Positions 1-16,264 of a stretch of DNA of 64,000 nt are shown here, one piece after another. A program made the translations under genes and the position numbers. This DNA comes from Anaerobacillus isosaccharinicus (GTDB taxonomy: Bacteria > Bacillota > Bacilli > Bacillales > Anaerobacillaceae): the NCBI RefSeq assembly GCF_001866075.3, contig NZ_CP063356.1, positions 3,338,164-3,402,163 on the forward strand, read 5' to 3'. The notes beneath the pieces are model-generated. The model was not told the origin of the DNA. It made no database searches and saw only the letters and a list, made by a program, of their open reading frames with translations. How positions within the stretch are numbered: the first letter of the stretch is position 1; each line of letters starts with the position of its first letter.

Positions 1-1
1 T

Positions 2-1819
2 ACGTTAGATGCTGGAACAGGGTGTGTTCATACTGCACCTGGGCACGGGGAAGATGATTTTATTGTTGGACAAAAATATAATCTCGATGTTTTATGTCCA
101 GTAGATGATAAAGGTTGTTTTACAAATGAAGCACCTGGATTTGAAGGTTTATTCTACGATGAGGCTAATAAACCTATTACTGAAAAGTTAACAGAAGCAG
201 GGGCGTTATTAAAGCTTTCCTTCATGACTCATTCTTACCCTCATGACTGGAGAACAAAAAAGCCGGTTATTTTTAGAGCAACGGCACAATGGTTTGCATC
301 AATTAAAGATTTCCGCGAGCAATTATTAACTTCGATCAAAGAAGTCGAGTGGGTACCAGCTTGGGGCGAGACACGATTATTTAACATGGTACGGGACCGT
401 GGTGATTGGTGTATTTCTAGACAGCGTGCTTGGGGTGTTCCGATTCCTGTATTTTATGGTGAAGATAATGAACCAATTATTACAGATGAAACAATTGAGC
501 ATGTTTCAAATTTGTTTAGACAGCATGGATCAAATATTTGGTTTGAGTGGGATACGAATGAATTACTTCCACCAGGATTTACCTCGCCACAAAGTCCAAA
601 TGGAAAGTTCACGAAAGAAACAGACATTATGGACGTATGGTTTGATTCAGGTTCATCACATCAGTCTGTATTAGTTGAAAGAGATGATTTACAACGTCCT
701 GCGGATCTTTACTTGGAAGGATCTGACCAATACCGTGGTTGGTTTAACTCTTCTTTATCAACATCGGTAGCTGTTTCGGGCAAAGCTCCATATAAAGGCG
801 TCTTGAGTCATGGATTTGTTTTAGATGGTGAAGGTAGAAAGATGAGTAAGTCAATTGGGAACGTTATTGTTCCAAATAACGTAATGAAACAACTGGGAGC
901 TGATATTCTTCGTCTATGGGTTGCTTCTGTTGATTATCAGGCTGATGTTCGTGTTTCAGATGATATCTTAAAGCAAGTTGCAGAAGTATATCGTAAAATT
1001 CGTAATACGTTCCGTTTCTTATTAGGAAATCTTCATGACTTCAATCCAGAAACTGATCGTGTAGCGTTAAACGAGTTACCACAACTAGATCGGTACATTC
1101 TGATCAAATTAAACAAGCTTGTGAAAGATGTTAAAGATAATTACGATCATTATCAATTTGCAGGTGTCTATAATAAAATTCATAACTTCTGCTCAATTGA
1201 ACTAAGTTCCTTCTATATGGATATTGCAAAAGACACCCTTTATATTCAACATAAGAATGATCCAAGCCGCAGATCTATTCAAACGGTTATGTATGATGTC
1301 TTAGTTGCTCTTACAAAGCTTGTATCACCAATTTTATCTCATACCGCAGATGAAGTATGGCCGTTCATTCCAGGTGTGAACAGTGACAGTGTTCAGTTAA
1401 CTGACATGCCTACAGAAGATACGACAATTTATGAAGAAGCAATTGAAGCAAAATGGGACCAAGTATTAGAATTACGTGATGATGTTTTAAAGGCGTTGGA
1501 AAATGCGAGAAATGCAAAGAAAATCGGTAAATCATTAACAGCAGCAATTAACCTTTACCCTAATGATGAAGTAAAACAATTACTTACATCTATTGGTGAT
1601 CTTGAGAAGTTATTTATCGTTTCAAAAGCAGTCATAGCTGGTGAGAAAGAAAGTGCTCCAGAAGAAGCTGAGCATTTCGAAACGATCGCTATAACTGTTG
1701 AAAAAGCGCCAGGTGAAACATGTGAACGTTGTTGGGTTGTTTCTGAAACAGTTGGAAAAGACGAAACTCATCCAACACTTTGCTCAAGCTGCGCTGAAAT
1801 TGTTAAAAATCATTACTAA
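2..1819 (+). CDS. ileS: Isoleucyl-tRNA synthetase, 3' part (5' end outside window)
   Basis: Class I aminoacyl-tRNA synthetase that charges tRNA-Ile in the cytoplasm. The reading frame is open from base 2, so the gene is cut by the window edge; 605 residues remain of a family usually near 920. The fragment opens in the CP1 editing domain ([20 protein letters not shown]), then shows [16 protein letters not shown] and the class I KMSKS signature at bases 839-853 ([10 protein letters not shown]). It ends with the anticodon-binding region and a C-terminal zinc-finger pattern, CERCW followed by CSSC. The HIGH motif would lie upstream and cannot be seen. Any T-box leader also lies outside. Position ahead of ylyA-lspA-rluD matches B. 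subtilis. Confidence 0.97.
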   Translation, partial: TLDAGTGCVHTAPGHGEDDFIVGQKYNLDVLCPVDDKGCFTNEAPGFEGLFYDEANKPITEKLTEAGALLKLSFMTHSYPHDWRTKKPVIFRATAQWFASIKDFREQLLTSIKEVEWVPAWGETRLFNMVRDRGDWCISRQRAWGVPIPVFYGEDNEPIITDETIEHVSNLFRQHGSNIWFEWDTNELLPPGFTSPQSPNGKFTKETDIMDVWFDSGSSHQSVLVERDDLQRPADLYLEGSDQYRGWFNSSLSTSVAVSGKAPYKGVLSHGFVLDGEGRKMSKSIGNVIVPNNVMKQLGADILRLWVASVDYQADVRVSDDILKQVAEVYRKIRNTFRFLLGNLHDFNPETDRVALNELPQLDRYILIKLNKLVKDVKDNYDHYQFAGVYNKIHNFCSIELSSFYMDIAKDTLYIQHKNDPSRRSIQTVMYDVLVALTKLVSPILSHTADEVWPFIPGVNSDSVQLTDMPTEDTTIYEEAIEAKWDQVLELRDDVLKALENARNAKKIGKSLTAAINLYPNDEVKQLLTSIGDLEKLFIVSKAVIAGEKESAPEEAEHFETIAITVEKAPGETCERCWVVSETVGKDETHPTLCSSCAEIVKNHY

Positions 1820-1841
1820 AAGATACAATTATAGCATCATA

Positions 1842-1883
1842 AAAAGCAAAGCGTGGTTTTAACCATGCTTTGCTTTTTATTTT
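1842..1883 (+). terminator. Rho-independent terminator after ileS
   Basis: The arm at 1842-1858 (AAAAGCAAAGCGTGGTT) pairs with 1861-1877 over 17 bases, with one G-U pair and a TT loop, followed by T-rich sequence. It lies 22 bases after the ileS stop. Confidence 0.85.
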
Positions 1884-2004
1884 ACTTCATTGAGAACTCC
1901 CACAAAATTCTACATTCTAAATTAGTAAATCTTGTTTCGGCTAATGTTTCAATGTACGGACAAACTATGCTTGAAACCATCTTATCCAAAAGGAGGCTAA
2001 TGAG

Positions 2005-2688
2005 ATGGCTAAGTTTGATAAAATTAAAAGGGAATTAATAGCTGAAAAAGATCGCTTAGAAGAACGCATTAAGGAACTTGATCGATATGATTTAAATAAA
2101 TCCATGTCATTTTCTACAGGGGAGTTATCACAGTATGATAACCATCCCGCTGATACAGCTACAGCTACGTATGAACGTGGGAAAGATATTGCCTTATTTG
2201 AGCATATTAATCAAGAATATGAAGACGTCATTGCTGCACTTGAACGAATAGAAAATGGTACCTACGGGATATGTGAAGCTTCAGGGCAAAAAATTCCTAT
2301 GGATCGCTTACAAGCATTACCTACGGCAAGAACGACGATTGAGTTTAGTAAAGAAAATGTTATTGCAAGAGAACGCCCCGTCGAGGAAGATGTGCTAGGA
2401 AATTTTGATAAGTATAATTTTGATAATAATGACCGAGAAACAGAATTTGATGCAGAGGATTCTTGGCAATCGGTGGCGAAATTCAATGACAACTCAATGG
2501 TATTTGAAGATTCAAGCTTAAATAGTAGTGAGGAGTTAATTGGATATGTGGAAGAGATAGAAGCTTTTGCTTCTACAGATATCGAAGGTTACAAAGGTGC
2601 TGAAAATATTGAGATCCAAAGAAATGTCCATTATGATCATTACATGGATCAGCTAGACCGCCTAGAAGCTGGAGATGAGGTTGACTAA
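2005..2688 (+). CDS. ylyA: TraR/DksA-family protein, YlyA/YteA type
   Basis: A 227-residue acidic protein of the TraR/DksA family. The N-terminal part (about 1-60) is charged and predicted helical. The segment around residues 75-115 (IENGTYGICEASGQKIPMDRL) is the DksA zinc-finger region, but only one of the expected cysteines remains, so it probably does not bind zinc. The C-terminal 100 residues are Asp/Glu-rich. In B. subtilis the gene between ileS and lspA is ylyA, reported as an RNA polymerase-binding protein acting in sporulation; that function is inferred here from family and position. The ribosome site AAAAGGAGG precedes the ATG. It follows the ileS terminator, so it probably has its own promoter. 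Confidence 0.82.
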   Translation: MAKFDKIKRELIAEKDRLEERIKELDRYDLNKSMSFSTGELSQYDNHPADTATATYERGKDIALFEHINQEYEDVIAALERIENGTYGICEASGQKIPMDRLQALPTARTTIEFSKENVIARERPVEEDVLGNFDKYNFDNNDRETEFDAEDSWQSVAKFNDNSMVFEDSSLNSSEELIGYVEEIEAFASTDIEGYKGAENIEIQRNVHYDHYMDQLDRLEAGDEVD

Positions 2689-2846
2689 ACGAGGGGGAAA
2701 CCCCTCTTTATACACAAGACAAAATTTACTTTATATATTAAAAACTTTAAATTAAACTCTAACTTTTCTCCTAAGATTGTTCAATTGCCACAGCTATGCT
2801 AAAATGCTAAGAGGTGTGCAACATATAAGGGAGCGGAGGAGTAAAG

Positions 2847-3311
2847 TTGAAATATTACATATTAGCATTGTTCGTGCTTATTTTAGACCAACTAACAAAA
2901 TGGATAATTGTAACAAAAACAACACTACATCAAAAAATTCCAGTTATCGAAAATTTACTCTACATTACATCACACCGTAATAAAGGAGCAGCATTTGGAA
3001 TTTTGCAGGGACAAATGTGGCTTTTCTTTATTGTTACAGTTATTGTAGTAGCTTTCGTTGCTTACTATATAAATAAGCATGCTCATGAAAGTAAATTGTT
3101 AGGAATTTCATTAGGATTAGTATTAGGTGGAGCGATTGGTAATTTTGTGGATCGACTGTTTCGTGGAGAAGTCGTTGACTTTATCGATGTTTATATCTTC
3201 ACTTATGACTTTGCAATTTTTAATGTAGCTGATATGGCTTTAGTTATTGGTGTTGGAGTTTTAATGTTACAAATCTTTTTAGAAGAAGGAAAGACAAGGG
3301 AGAAAAAATAA
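2847..3311 (+). CDS. lspA: Lipoprotein signal peptidase (signal peptidase II)
   Basis: Membrane aspartyl protease that removes signal peptides from diacylglyceryl-modified prolipoproteins. It has 154 residues with four hydrophobic segments (about 1-22, 55-75, 85-105, 125-145), as usual for the family. Conserved blocks are visible: LDQLTKW near the N-terminus, [22 protein letters not shown] with the first catalytic Asp, and [11 protein letters not shown] with the second. Translation starts at TTG, supported by GGAGGAG a few bases upstream. Its stop codon shares one base with the rluD start, which indicates translational coupling. Confidence 0.96.
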   Translation: MKYYILALFVLILDQLTKWIIVTKTTLHQKIPVIENLLYITSHRNKGAAFGILQGQMWLFFIVTVIVVAFVAYYINKHAHESKLLGISLGLVLGGAIGNFVDRLFRGEVVDFIDVYIFTYDFAIFNVADMALVIGVGVLMLQIFLEEGKTREKK

Positions 3312-4234
3312 TGGAAATTTTTGAATGGAATTTAGATGAAACTGCGCAAAACGAAAGACTTGATAAATGGTTATCAACCCAAGACAATGATTGGTCGCGG
3401 ACGCAAGTTCAGCAATGGATGAAAGAAGGAAATCTGACAGTAAACGGAACTGTTGTGAAATCGAATTACAAGTGCCAAATTGGTGATAAAATTAACTTAA
3501 CAGTTCCAGAACCACAACTTTTAGATGCCGAGCCAGAAGAAATGGACCTCGATATTGTTTATGAGGACGAACATGTGCTTGTTGTCAATAAGCCTCGTGG
3601 TATGGTTGTTCATCCAGCACCTGGTCATTTAACGGGGACACTTGTCAATGGGTTAATGGCTCATTGTAAAGATCTGTCAGGGATAAATGGCGTATTACGT
3701 CCAGGAATTGTTCACCGGATTGATAAAGACACTTCAGGCTTATTAATGGTAGCAAAAAATGACAAGGCTCATGAATCACTAGTTAACCAATTAAAAGATA
3801 AAACAACAACACGTATTTATAAGGGGATCGCTCATGGCGTGATTACCCACGATCACGGAACCATTGATGCGCCAATTGGACGAGATAAACAAGACCGCCA
3901 AAGCATGACAGTGACAGATGTAAATAGTCGTGATGCAGTCACTCACTTTACAGTGCTTGAACGATTAAAAGATTTTACATTAGTCGAATGCCGCCTTGAA
4001 ACAGGCCGAACACACCAAATTCGTGTTCATTTAAAGTACATTGGCCACCCTTTAGCAGGAGATCCAAAGTATGGACCACCACGCACGTTGAAGTTACCTA
4101 TAGTAGGCCAAGCACTTCATGCAGCAACTCTTGGGTTCACTCATCCTGTGTCAGGTGAGCGGTTAACTTTTGAAAGAGACGTTCCAGAAGACTTTCATCA
4201 TTTATTAGAGGAAATTCGTAAAACTTCTCATTGA
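3311..4234 (+). CDS. rluD: RluD-family 23S rRNA pseudouridine synthase
   Basis: Large-subunit rRNA pseudouridine synthase of the RluA/RluD group (B. subtilis YlyB). An N-terminal S4 RNA-binding domain covers about residues 14-75 (RLDKWLSTQ, WMKEGNLTVNG). The catalytic domain follows, with the signature GIVHRIDKDTSGLLMVAKN whose Asp is the catalytic residue, and RTHQIRVHLKYIGHPLAGDPKYG. At 307 residues it has family length. The ATG overlaps the lspA stop by one base. The target uridines cannot be told from sequence; 1911/1915/1917 is a family inference. The -35 box of the pyr promoter overlaps its stop codon. Confidence 0.93.
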   Translation: MEIFEWNLDETAQNERLDKWLSTQDNDWSRTQVQQWMKEGNLTVNGTVVKSNYKCQIGDKINLTVPEPQLLDAEPEEMDLDIVYEDEHVLVVNKPRGMVVHPAPGHLTGTLVNGLMAHCKDLSGINGVLRPGIVHRIDKDTSGLLMVAKNDKAHESLVNQLKDKTTTRIYKGIAHGVITHDHGTIDAPIGRDKQDRQSMTVTDVNSRDAVTHFTVLERLKDFTLVECRLETGRTHQIRVHLKYIGHPLAGDPKYGPPRTLKLPIVGQALHAATLGFTHPVSGERLTFERDVPEDFHHLLEEIRKTSH

Positions 4235-4259
4235 CATTAATGATGAATTTTGTCATAAT
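4231..4259 (+). promoter_or_regulatory. Sigma-A promoter of the pyr operon
   Basis: TTGACA at 4231-4236 and CATAAT at 4254-4259 with a 17-base spacer. The -35 box covers the rluD stop codon. Transcription would begin just before the first PyrR attenuator. Confidence 0.8.
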
Positions 4260-4280
4260 ACAATAGACAAGAACATATCG

Positions 4281-4401
4281 TTCCCTTTAACTACAGTCCC
4301 GTGAGGCTGAGAAGGAATTAGAGATACGTGCAGATAGGGTAACCTATGTCTGTTATTAACGTCTACTCAAAAACCTCTCATCATACGGTGAGAGGTTTTT
4401 T
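4281..4401 (+). promoter_or_regulatory. PyrR attenuator 1 (pyr leader, before pyrR)
   Basis: Contains the PyrR-binding loop AGTCCCGTGAGGCT (4295-4308), a full match to the consensus ARUCCNGNGAGGYU. It ends in an intrinsic terminator: CCTCTCA (4374-4380) pairs with TGAGAGG (4389-4395), then six T. By the known mechanism, PyrR with UMP stabilises the anti-antiterminator and lets the terminator form, reducing the whole operon when pyrimidines are plentiful. Confidence 0.9.
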
Positions 4402-4423
4402 CATTCAGGGAAAATGTTTTTGA

Positions 4424-5012
<589 letters not shown>

Positions 5013-5014
<2 letters not shown>

Positions 5015-5126
5015 ATCAGTCCTGCGAGGCTGACAAGGGGTATACTCCTCTTACTTAAAGTTTGTCTATTGGACTGATTTTAAGTAGACGAACGTACCTC
5101 TTTGATAAACAACAAAGAGGTTTTTT
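5013..5126 (+). promoter_or_regulatory. PyrR attenuator 2 (pyrR-pyrP)
   Basis: AGTCCTGCGAGGCT at 5018-5031 is a full PyrR-loop match. The ten bases at 5013-5022 (AAATCAGTCC) pair perfectly with 5071-5080 (GGACTGATTT). An alternative helix joins about 5060-5070 to 5083-5093. The terminator is CCTCTTTG (5097-5104) with CAAAGAGG (5113-5120), followed by six T. It controls read-through into pyrP and beyond. Confidence 0.9.
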
Positions 5127-5161
5127 GTATAAAAAGTGAAAATTAGAGGAGGAAATTAATA

Positions 5162-6478
5162 ATGAACACACAAAAAGAAGTAGGAATACGCGAAATACCA
5201 AAGGCTGATAAATGGTTGGTTTTGAGTTTGCAACATTTATTTGCAATGTTTGGTGCAACTATCTTAGTACCTTACCTTGTAGGATTAAGTCCTGCTGTAG
5301 CACTAGTTTCTAGTGGTTTAGGTACTCTAGCATATTTATTAATAACTAGAGGGCAAGTTCCAGCATACTTAGGATCATCATTTGCATTTATTGCACCGAT
5401 TATTGCGGCAACAACACTGGGTGGACCAGAAGGAGCAATGGTTGGAAGTTTTGTGGCAGGTCTAGTTTACGGGGTAGTAGCGTTGTTTATAAAAACAAGT
5501 GGAGTTAATTGGTTAATGAATATTTTACCTCCAATTGTTGTTGGTCCAGTTATTATGGTTATCGGGTTAGGGCTAGCAGGTGTTGCAGTAAGTATGGCAA
5601 TGAATGTTCCAGGAACAAGTGATTATGACGGAACATTGTTTACTGTAGCATTAGTAACATTAGGTATCACAGTACTCGCTTCAATGTTTTTTAAAGGGTT
5701 TTTCGGACTTATTCCAATTCTAATTGGTATTGTTGGTGGATACACGTTTGCATATATCCAAGGAATTATTGATATGACACCTGTAAAGGAAGCAGCTTGG
5801 ATCCAAGCACCAGATTTTATTGTTCCTTTTGTAACTTATACACCATCATTTTCATGGCAAATTATTGCAATTATGGTTCCGATTGCAGTTGTAACTATTG
5901 CGGAACATATTGGTGACCAAATGGTCTTAAGTAAGGTAGTTGGTAAGAACTTTATTAAGAAGCCTGGTTTACATCGTTCACTGTTAGGGGATGGGGTAGC
6001 AACAATGATTGCCTCAGTTCTAGGTGGACCACCGAACACAACTTATGGTGAAAATATTGGTGTTATTGCACTGACTAGAGTATATAGTGTGTTTGTTGTC
6101 GGTGGAGCAGCATGTTTAGCAGTTATGTTTGGTTTTGTAGGGAAGATTTCTGCATTAATCTCAACGATCCCTACAGCAGTAATGGGGGGAGTATCAATCC
6201 TATTATTCGGTATAATCGCCTCTAGTGGTTTAAGAATGTTAATTGACAATAAAATTGACCTTGGAAATAAACGCAACTTAATTATTTCTTCAGTCATTCT
6301 TGTTATCGGTATTGGTGGAGCATTTATCCAAGTCTCAGACACTGTTCAAATAGCTGGAATGGCGTTAGCTACAATTATTGGAATTGTTTTAAACTTAGTT
6401 TTACCTGGTAGAGAGAAAGTAGATTTAAATTCAATGTTTGTTGATGAAGTGGAAGAAAAGAATTCATCAGCAGCGTAA
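5162..6478 (+). CDS. pyrP: Uracil permease (NCS2 family)
   Basis: Uracil:proton symporter of the nucleobase-cation-symporter-2 family in the cytoplasmic membrane. It has 438 residues with about 12-14 hydrophobic segments. Family features are QHLFAMFGATILVPYL near the N-terminus, the acidic stretch VTIAEHIGDQMVLSKVVGKNF, and GGPPNTTYGENIGVIALTRVYS, which corresponds to the NCS2 substrate-binding motif. The start is ATG behind AGAGGAGG. It is flanked on both sides by PyrR attenuators, so uptake and synthesis are regulated together. Confidence 0.95.
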   Translation: MNTQKEVGIREIPKADKWLVLSLQHLFAMFGATILVPYLVGLSPAVALVSSGLGTLAYLLITRGQVPAYLGSSFAFIAPIIAATTLGGPEGAMVGSFVAGLVYGVVALFIKTSGVNWLMNILPPIVVGPVIMVIGLGLAGVAVSMAMNVPGTSDYDGTLFTVALVTLGITVLASMFFKGFFGLIPILIGIVGGYTFAYIQGIIDMTPVKEAAWIQAPDFIVPFVTYTPSFSWQIIAIMVPIAVVTIAEHIGDQMVLSKVVGKNFIKKPGLHRSLLGDGVATMIASVLGGPPNTTYGENIGVIALTRVYSVFVVGGAACLAVMFGFVGKISALISTIPTAVMGGVSILLFGIIASSGLRMLIDNKIDLGNKRNLIISSVILVIGIGGAFIQVSDTVQIAGMALATIIGIVLNLVLPGREKVDLNSMFVDEVEEKNSSAA

Positions 6479-6489
6479 TATAATGTTGT

Positions 6490-6603
6490 CCCTTTAACTA
6501 AGTACGAGAGACTTAAAAGGGTGTTAACGACCAAAGAGTCTGGGGTAAACAATTCCCCCCTCTTTACTGCACCCTTATGAATAGTTCATAAGGGTGTTTT
6601 TTT
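6490..6603 (+). promoter_or_regulatory. PyrR attenuator 3 (pyrP-pyrB), divergent PyrR loop
   Basis: The terminator pairs CACCCTTATGA (6570-6580) with TCATAAGGGTG (6586-6596), then seven T. An upstream hairpin pairs CCCTTTAA (6490-6497) with TTAAAAGGG (6513-6521), the anti-antiterminator position. AAGGGTG within 6517-6523 could instead pair with the terminator's CACCCTT to form the antiterminator. The loop reads AGTACGAGAGACT rather than AGTCCNGNGAGGCT. Confidence 0.8.
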
Positions 6604-6657
6604 AAAACTTGTTTTAGTTCTAACGTAAATAAGCAAGCTAACTTAGACATTACTTAA

Positions 6658-8866
<2,209 letters not shown>

Positions 8867-8867
8867 A

Positions 8868-9962
8868 ATGAAACGCCAATTAATCTTAGAAAATGGAACA
8901 GTTTTCGTAGGAAAAGCATTTGGAAGCGAACGAGAAATGTCTGGAGAAGTAGTTTTTAATACAGGTATGACAGGCTATCAAGAAATCTTATCTGACCCAT
9001 CTTACTGTGCACAAATTGTAACATTAACATATCCTTTAATTGGTAATTATGGAATTAACCGCGATGATTTTGAGTCAATTAAACCTTCTATTAACGGTTT
9101 AATTGTTAAAGAGGCAGCAAAATTTCCTAGCAATTGGCGCAACGAAGAGTCAATTGATGATTTGTTAAAGGCATTGGATATTCCAGGGTTAGAAGGAATT
9201 GATACGAGAAAACTTACAAGAATGATCCGTAATGTGGGAACTCTTCGTGGCAGACTTTGTGGGATGGACGCTGATGTTGACACAGTTGTTAATGAATTAA
9301 AACAATTAACGTTACCAAAAGACCAAGTTTCAAAAGTTTCAACAAAAGCATCGTACGCAAGTCCTGGAAGAGGCTATCGAGTTGTCTTAGTCGATTATGG
9401 AATGAAAAAGGGGATTTTAAGAGAATTAAATAATCGCGATTGTGATGTTGTCGTAGTTCCTTATAATGCAACAAGTGAAGAGATTCTTCGTTTAAATCCA
9501 GATGGAATTATGTTAAGTAATGGCCCTGGAGATCCTGTCGATGTTCCAGAAGCAATCGTTACGATTAACGAACTTTTAGGGGAAGTACCAATTTTTGGGA
9601 TTTGTCTAGGTCACCAACTTCTAGCTTTAGCTTGCGGAGCGAAAACAACAAAGCTTAAGTTTGGCCATCGAGGTTCTAATCACCCAGTAAAAGAATTGAG
9701 TACTGGAAAAATTGCGATTACTGCTCAAAATCATGGCTTCACAGTAGAATCGGAAACTGTTAAAAACACTAGATTAGCCATTACCCACGTCGCTGTTAAT
9801 GACGGAACAGTTGAAGGTATGGAACATTTAGATTATCCAGCTTTTAGTGTTCAATACCATCCAGAAGCTTCACCAGGACCAGAAGATGCAAATGACTTAT
9901 TTGAACGCTTTATGGACTTAATGAAAGATAAAATCGAATTAAAATCTGTAGCTAGGGGGTAA
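8868..9962 (+). CDS. pyrAA: Carbamoyl-phosphate synthase, small (glutaminase) chain
   Basis: Class I glutamine amidotransferase subunit (CarA type) that supplies ammonia to the large chain. It has 364 residues. The N-terminal half has [21 protein letters not shown]. The C-terminal amidotransferase domain has LSNGPGDP, the nucleophile elbow [11 protein letters not shown] and the His/Glu pair in [10 protein letters not shown]. It starts one base after the pyrC stop behind GGGAGG, and pyrAB follows after four bases. Located in the pyr operon, it is the pyrimidine-specific copy. Confidence 0.96.
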   Translation: MKRQLILENGTVFVGKAFGSEREMSGEVVFNTGMTGYQEILSDPSYCAQIVTLTYPLIGNYGINRDDFESIKPSINGLIVKEAAKFPSNWRNEESIDDLLKALDIPGLEGIDTRKLTRMIRNVGTLRGRLCGMDADVDTVVNELKQLTLPKDQVSKVSTKASYASPGRGYRVVLVDYGMKKGILRELNNRDCDVVVVPYNATSEEILRLNPDGIMLSNGPGDPVDVPEAIVTINELLGEVPIFGICLGHQLLALACGAKTTKLKFGHRGSNHPVKELSTGKIAITAQNHGFTVESETVKNTRLAITHVAVNDGTVEGMEHLDYPAFSVQYHPEASPGPEDANDLFERFMDLMKDKIELKSVARG

Positions 9963-9966
9963 CAAC

Positions 9967-12900
9967 ATGGCAAAGCGCGAGGATATTAAGAAAATTTTAG
10001 TAATTGGCTCAGGGCCAATTGTAATAGGGCAAGCTGCAGAGTTTGATTATGCAGGTACACAAGCATGTCAAGCGTTAAAAGAGGAAGGGTATGAAGTTAT
10101 ATTAATAAATTCAAACCCAGCTACAATTATGACGGACACATCTATGGCTGATAAGGTATATATCGAACCAATCACGTATGAATTCGTGAGCCGAATTATT
10201 CGACAAGAAAAGCCAGATGGACTATTACCGACATTAGGTGGACAAACAGGTTTAAATATGGCAGTTGAGCTTGAGAGATCAGGTATTTTAAAGGAATTCA
10301 ATATTGAACTTTTAGGGACGAAACTACATTCAATTGAACAAGCAGAAGATCGTGATTTATTCAGAACATTAATGAATGACTTAAATGAACCAGTACCTTC
10401 AAGTGCAATTATTCATACTCTCGAAGAAGCGTATCAGTTTGTAGAGGAAATCGGTTATCCAATTATTGTACGTCCAGCCTACACCTTAGGAGGAACTGGA
10501 GGAGGTCTAGTTTATAACGAGGAAGATTTAATTGAAATCGTTACTAGTGGATTAAAGTATAGCCCAGTGACACAGTGCTTAGTAGAGAAAAGCATTGCCG
10601 GCTTCAAAGAAGTAGAATATGAAGTAATGCGTGATGGAAAAGACCAAGCGATCGTCGTTTGTAACATGGAAAACATTGACCCTGTAGGGATTCATACTGG
10701 TGATTCGATTGTTGTAGCGCCGAGCCAAACGTTATCAGACAGAGAGTACCAAATGCTACGCAACTCTTCGTTGAAGATTATCCGTGCCTTGGGAATTGAA
10801 GGTGGTTGTAACGTTCAATTTGCTTTAGATCCAGATAGTTATCAATATTACATTATCGAGGTAAACCCTCGTGTAAGTCGCTCTTCGGCATTAGCTTCTA
10901 AAGCTACCGGCTATCCAATTGCGAAGATTGCAGCTAAAATTGCTGTTGGTTATGCTTTAGATGAAATCATGAATCCAATTACAAAAACAACATATGCAAG
11001 CTTTGAACCGGCATTGGATTATGTCGTCACGAAAATTCCACGTTGGCCGTTCGATAAATTTGAAGCTGCAAATCGAACGTTAGGAACACAAATGAAGGCT
11101 ACTGGTGAAGTAATGGCCATCGGTAGAAGCTTAGAGGAATCATTATTAAAAGCTGTTCGGTCATTAGAAGCAAATGTTGTCCACTTACAAATGGATAAGC
11201 TTCAAAACCTTACACAGGAAGAAATGGACCACCGCTTACAAAAGGCGGATGATGAGCGCTTATTTATTTTAGCTGAGGCGTTTCGTCGTGGGTACACAAT
11301 TGAACAATTATGGGCACTAACAAAAATTGATCGATTTTTCTTAAATAAAATTCAAGGGATTATTCAATTTGAAGAAACACTTAGGAACTCACCATTTAAT
11401 GAAGAAATTCTTATAGAAGCAAAACAACTTGGGTTCTCCGATGATGCAGTGGCAAGTTTTTGGGATAAAACTGAACGAGACGTGTTCGATTACCGTTATG
11501 AAAAAGGAATTGTACCTGTCTATAAAATGGTTGATACATGTGCAGCTGAATTTGAGTCAGCGACACCTTATTTTTATGGAACGTATGAAGACGAGTGTGA
11601 GTCGATCATTACAGAAAAAGAAAGTATTGTTGTCTTAGGTTCAGGGCCGATTCGAATTGGTCAAGGAATTGAGTTTGATTACGCAACCGTTCACACTGTG
11701 CTTGCCATTAAAGAAGCAGGGTATGAAGCAATTATTATTAATAACAATCCTGAAACAGTTTCGACTGATTTCAGTATTTCTGATAAATTATATTTTGAGC
11801 CATTGGCAGTAGAAGATGTCATGCATATTGTTAATCACGAAAAACCCCTTGGTGTTATTGTTCAATTTGGTGGTCAAACAGCGATAAACTTAGCTGACGA
11901 GTTAGAAGCAAGAGGAGTTAAGATTTTAGGAACATCTTTAGAAGCAATGGATCAAGCAGAAAATCGTGATAAATTCGAACAGAAATTACAACAGCTTCAA
12001 GTCCCACAACCACTTGGACGAACTGCAACAAGCGTTGCCGAAGCGGTAGAAATTGCTAGCAAAATTGGTTATCCAGTTTTAGTTCGCCCTTCTTATGTGT
12101 TAGGTGGACGTGCGATGGAGATTGTTTATTTTGAAGAAGAATTATTAAGATATATGGAAAATGCAGCAAGAGTTAATCCGAAGCACCCGGTTCTAATTGA
12201 CCGTTATCTAATCGGTAAAGAAATTGAAGTTGATGCGATCTGTGACGGAGAAACCGTAGTTATTCCTGGAATTATGGAACATATTGAAAGAGCTGGAGTT
12301 CACTCTGGTGACTCGATTGCAGTCTATCCACCGCAAAGTTTAACTGAAGAAACAAAAGAAAAGATTATTGAGCGCACAATTAAGTTAGCGAGAGGTTTAA
12401 ATATTGTTGGCTTGTTAAATATTCAGTTTGTTCTTCATGAAGATGAAGTATATGTTCTAGAAGTAAATCCACGTTCAAGTCGTACAGTTCCGTTTTTAAG
12501 TAAGATTACGGGAGTGCCTATGGCTAACTTAGCGACAAAAGCTATCCTTGGGATTAAATTAAATACGCTCGGCTACAAAACGGGATATGTGAAGGAAAGC
12601 AAAGAAGTTTCAGTTAAAGTACCAGTATTCTCTTTTGCTAAATTACGTGATGTAGATATTACGTTAGGGCCAGAGATGAAATCAACGGGTGAAGTAATGG
12701 GGCGCGATTATTCATTAGCAAAAGCACTTTATAAAGGTTTAGTAGCTTCAGGAATGAAAATCCCTACGCACGGTTCAGTTTTATTTACAATTGCTGACAA
12801 AGATAAAGATGAAGCTCTTGAATTAATTCGTCGCTTTCATCGTATTGGTTACCATATTTTAGCGACAGAGGGAACTGCAAAACAAGTTCAAGAGGAAAAT

Positions 12901-13178
12901 ATACCTGTAACAGTCGTAAATAAAATCGGTGATGAAAAACCTAATATGTTAGATGTTATTCGTCAAGGTCATGCTCAATTTGTCATAAACACATTCTCAA
13001 AAGGTAAACAGCCTGCAAGAGATGGCTTTAGAATACGACGTGAGTCTGTCGAAAATGGAGTCGTTTGTTTAACGAGTATGGATACAGCAGAAGCCTTGTT
13101 ACGAGTGTTAGAATTAATTACATTTGCCTCTGAACCAATGCCTTCGTTTACGGAAGAAAAAGTGATGGTGACAGCCAA

Positions 13179-13182
<4 letters not shown>
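9967..13182 (+). CDS. pyrAB: Carbamoyl-phosphate synthase, large (synthetase) chain
   Basis: Makes carbamoyl phosphate from bicarbonate, ammonia and two ATP. It has 1071 residues with the internal duplication typical of CarB. The first ATP-grasp half begins [23 protein letters not shown] and the second begins [19 protein letters not shown] near residue 556. [11 protein letters not shown] and [14 protein letters not shown] are the paired ATP-site loops. The last 140 residues form the MGS-like allosteric domain ([22 protein letters not shown]). Its TGA overlaps the pyrK ATG. Confidence 0.97.
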
Positions 13183-15572
<2,390 letters not shown>

Positions 15573-15576
<4 letters not shown>

Positions 15577-16202
15577 AACAACAATTAGCCAATCATTTAT
15601 TAGAAATTGGTGCAGTTCACTTGAAGCCCAACGATCCGTTTACTTGGACGTCTGGAATTAAATCACCGATCTACTGCGATAACCGCTTAACGCTTTCATT
15701 TCCTTTAGTTCGCCGCAAGATTGCCATTGGGTTAGAAGAATTAATACAAACATATTACCCAGAAGTTGACGTGATTGCAGGAACGGCTACTGCTGGAATT
15801 CCCCATGCAGCATGGGTAAGTGATAACTTAAATTTGCCGATGGTTTATGTCCGTGGGAAAGCAAAAGAACATGGCAAAGGAAATCAAATTGAAGGTTTAA
15901 TTAAAGCAGGACAAAACGTTGTCATTGTCGAAGATTTAATCTCAACAGGTGGAAGTGTTATAACAACAGCCGAAGCATTAAAAGAATCTGGTGCTAATGT
16001 TCTTGGAGTTGTTGCCATTTTTACATATGGCTTAGAAAAGGGAACAAAGCAGCTTAGTGATGCCGGTCTAAGCTATTACACAATTACTGATTATTTAACA
16101 CTGATTGATGTAGCAAATGAAAAACAGTTAATCAATCATCAAGATTTAGCTAAATTAAAAAAATGGCGTGATAACCCTGCTTCATTAGACTGGCTTTCAT
16201 AA
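15573..16202 (+). CDS. pyrE: Orotate phosphoribosyltransferase
   Basis: Joins orotate and PRPP to make OMP. It has 209 residues. The type I PRTase loop is [21 protein letters not shown], and [15 protein letters not shown] is the orotate-side motif. It is the last gene of the operon. No clear intrinsic terminator follows within the 62 bases before the methyltransferase gene, so read-through into that gene is possible. Confidence 0.95.
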
Positions 16203-16264
16203 CTTTACCAAGTCTTTTGTAGGGTACGCCTAAAACCAGTGTTCCCTATAGGAGGTAATAAAAG

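Noticed and set aside
1853-2038. 61-residue ORF starting inside the ileS terminator
   Set aside because: Begins within the terminator hairpin and overlaps the start of ylyA, which has a much better ribosome site and homology.
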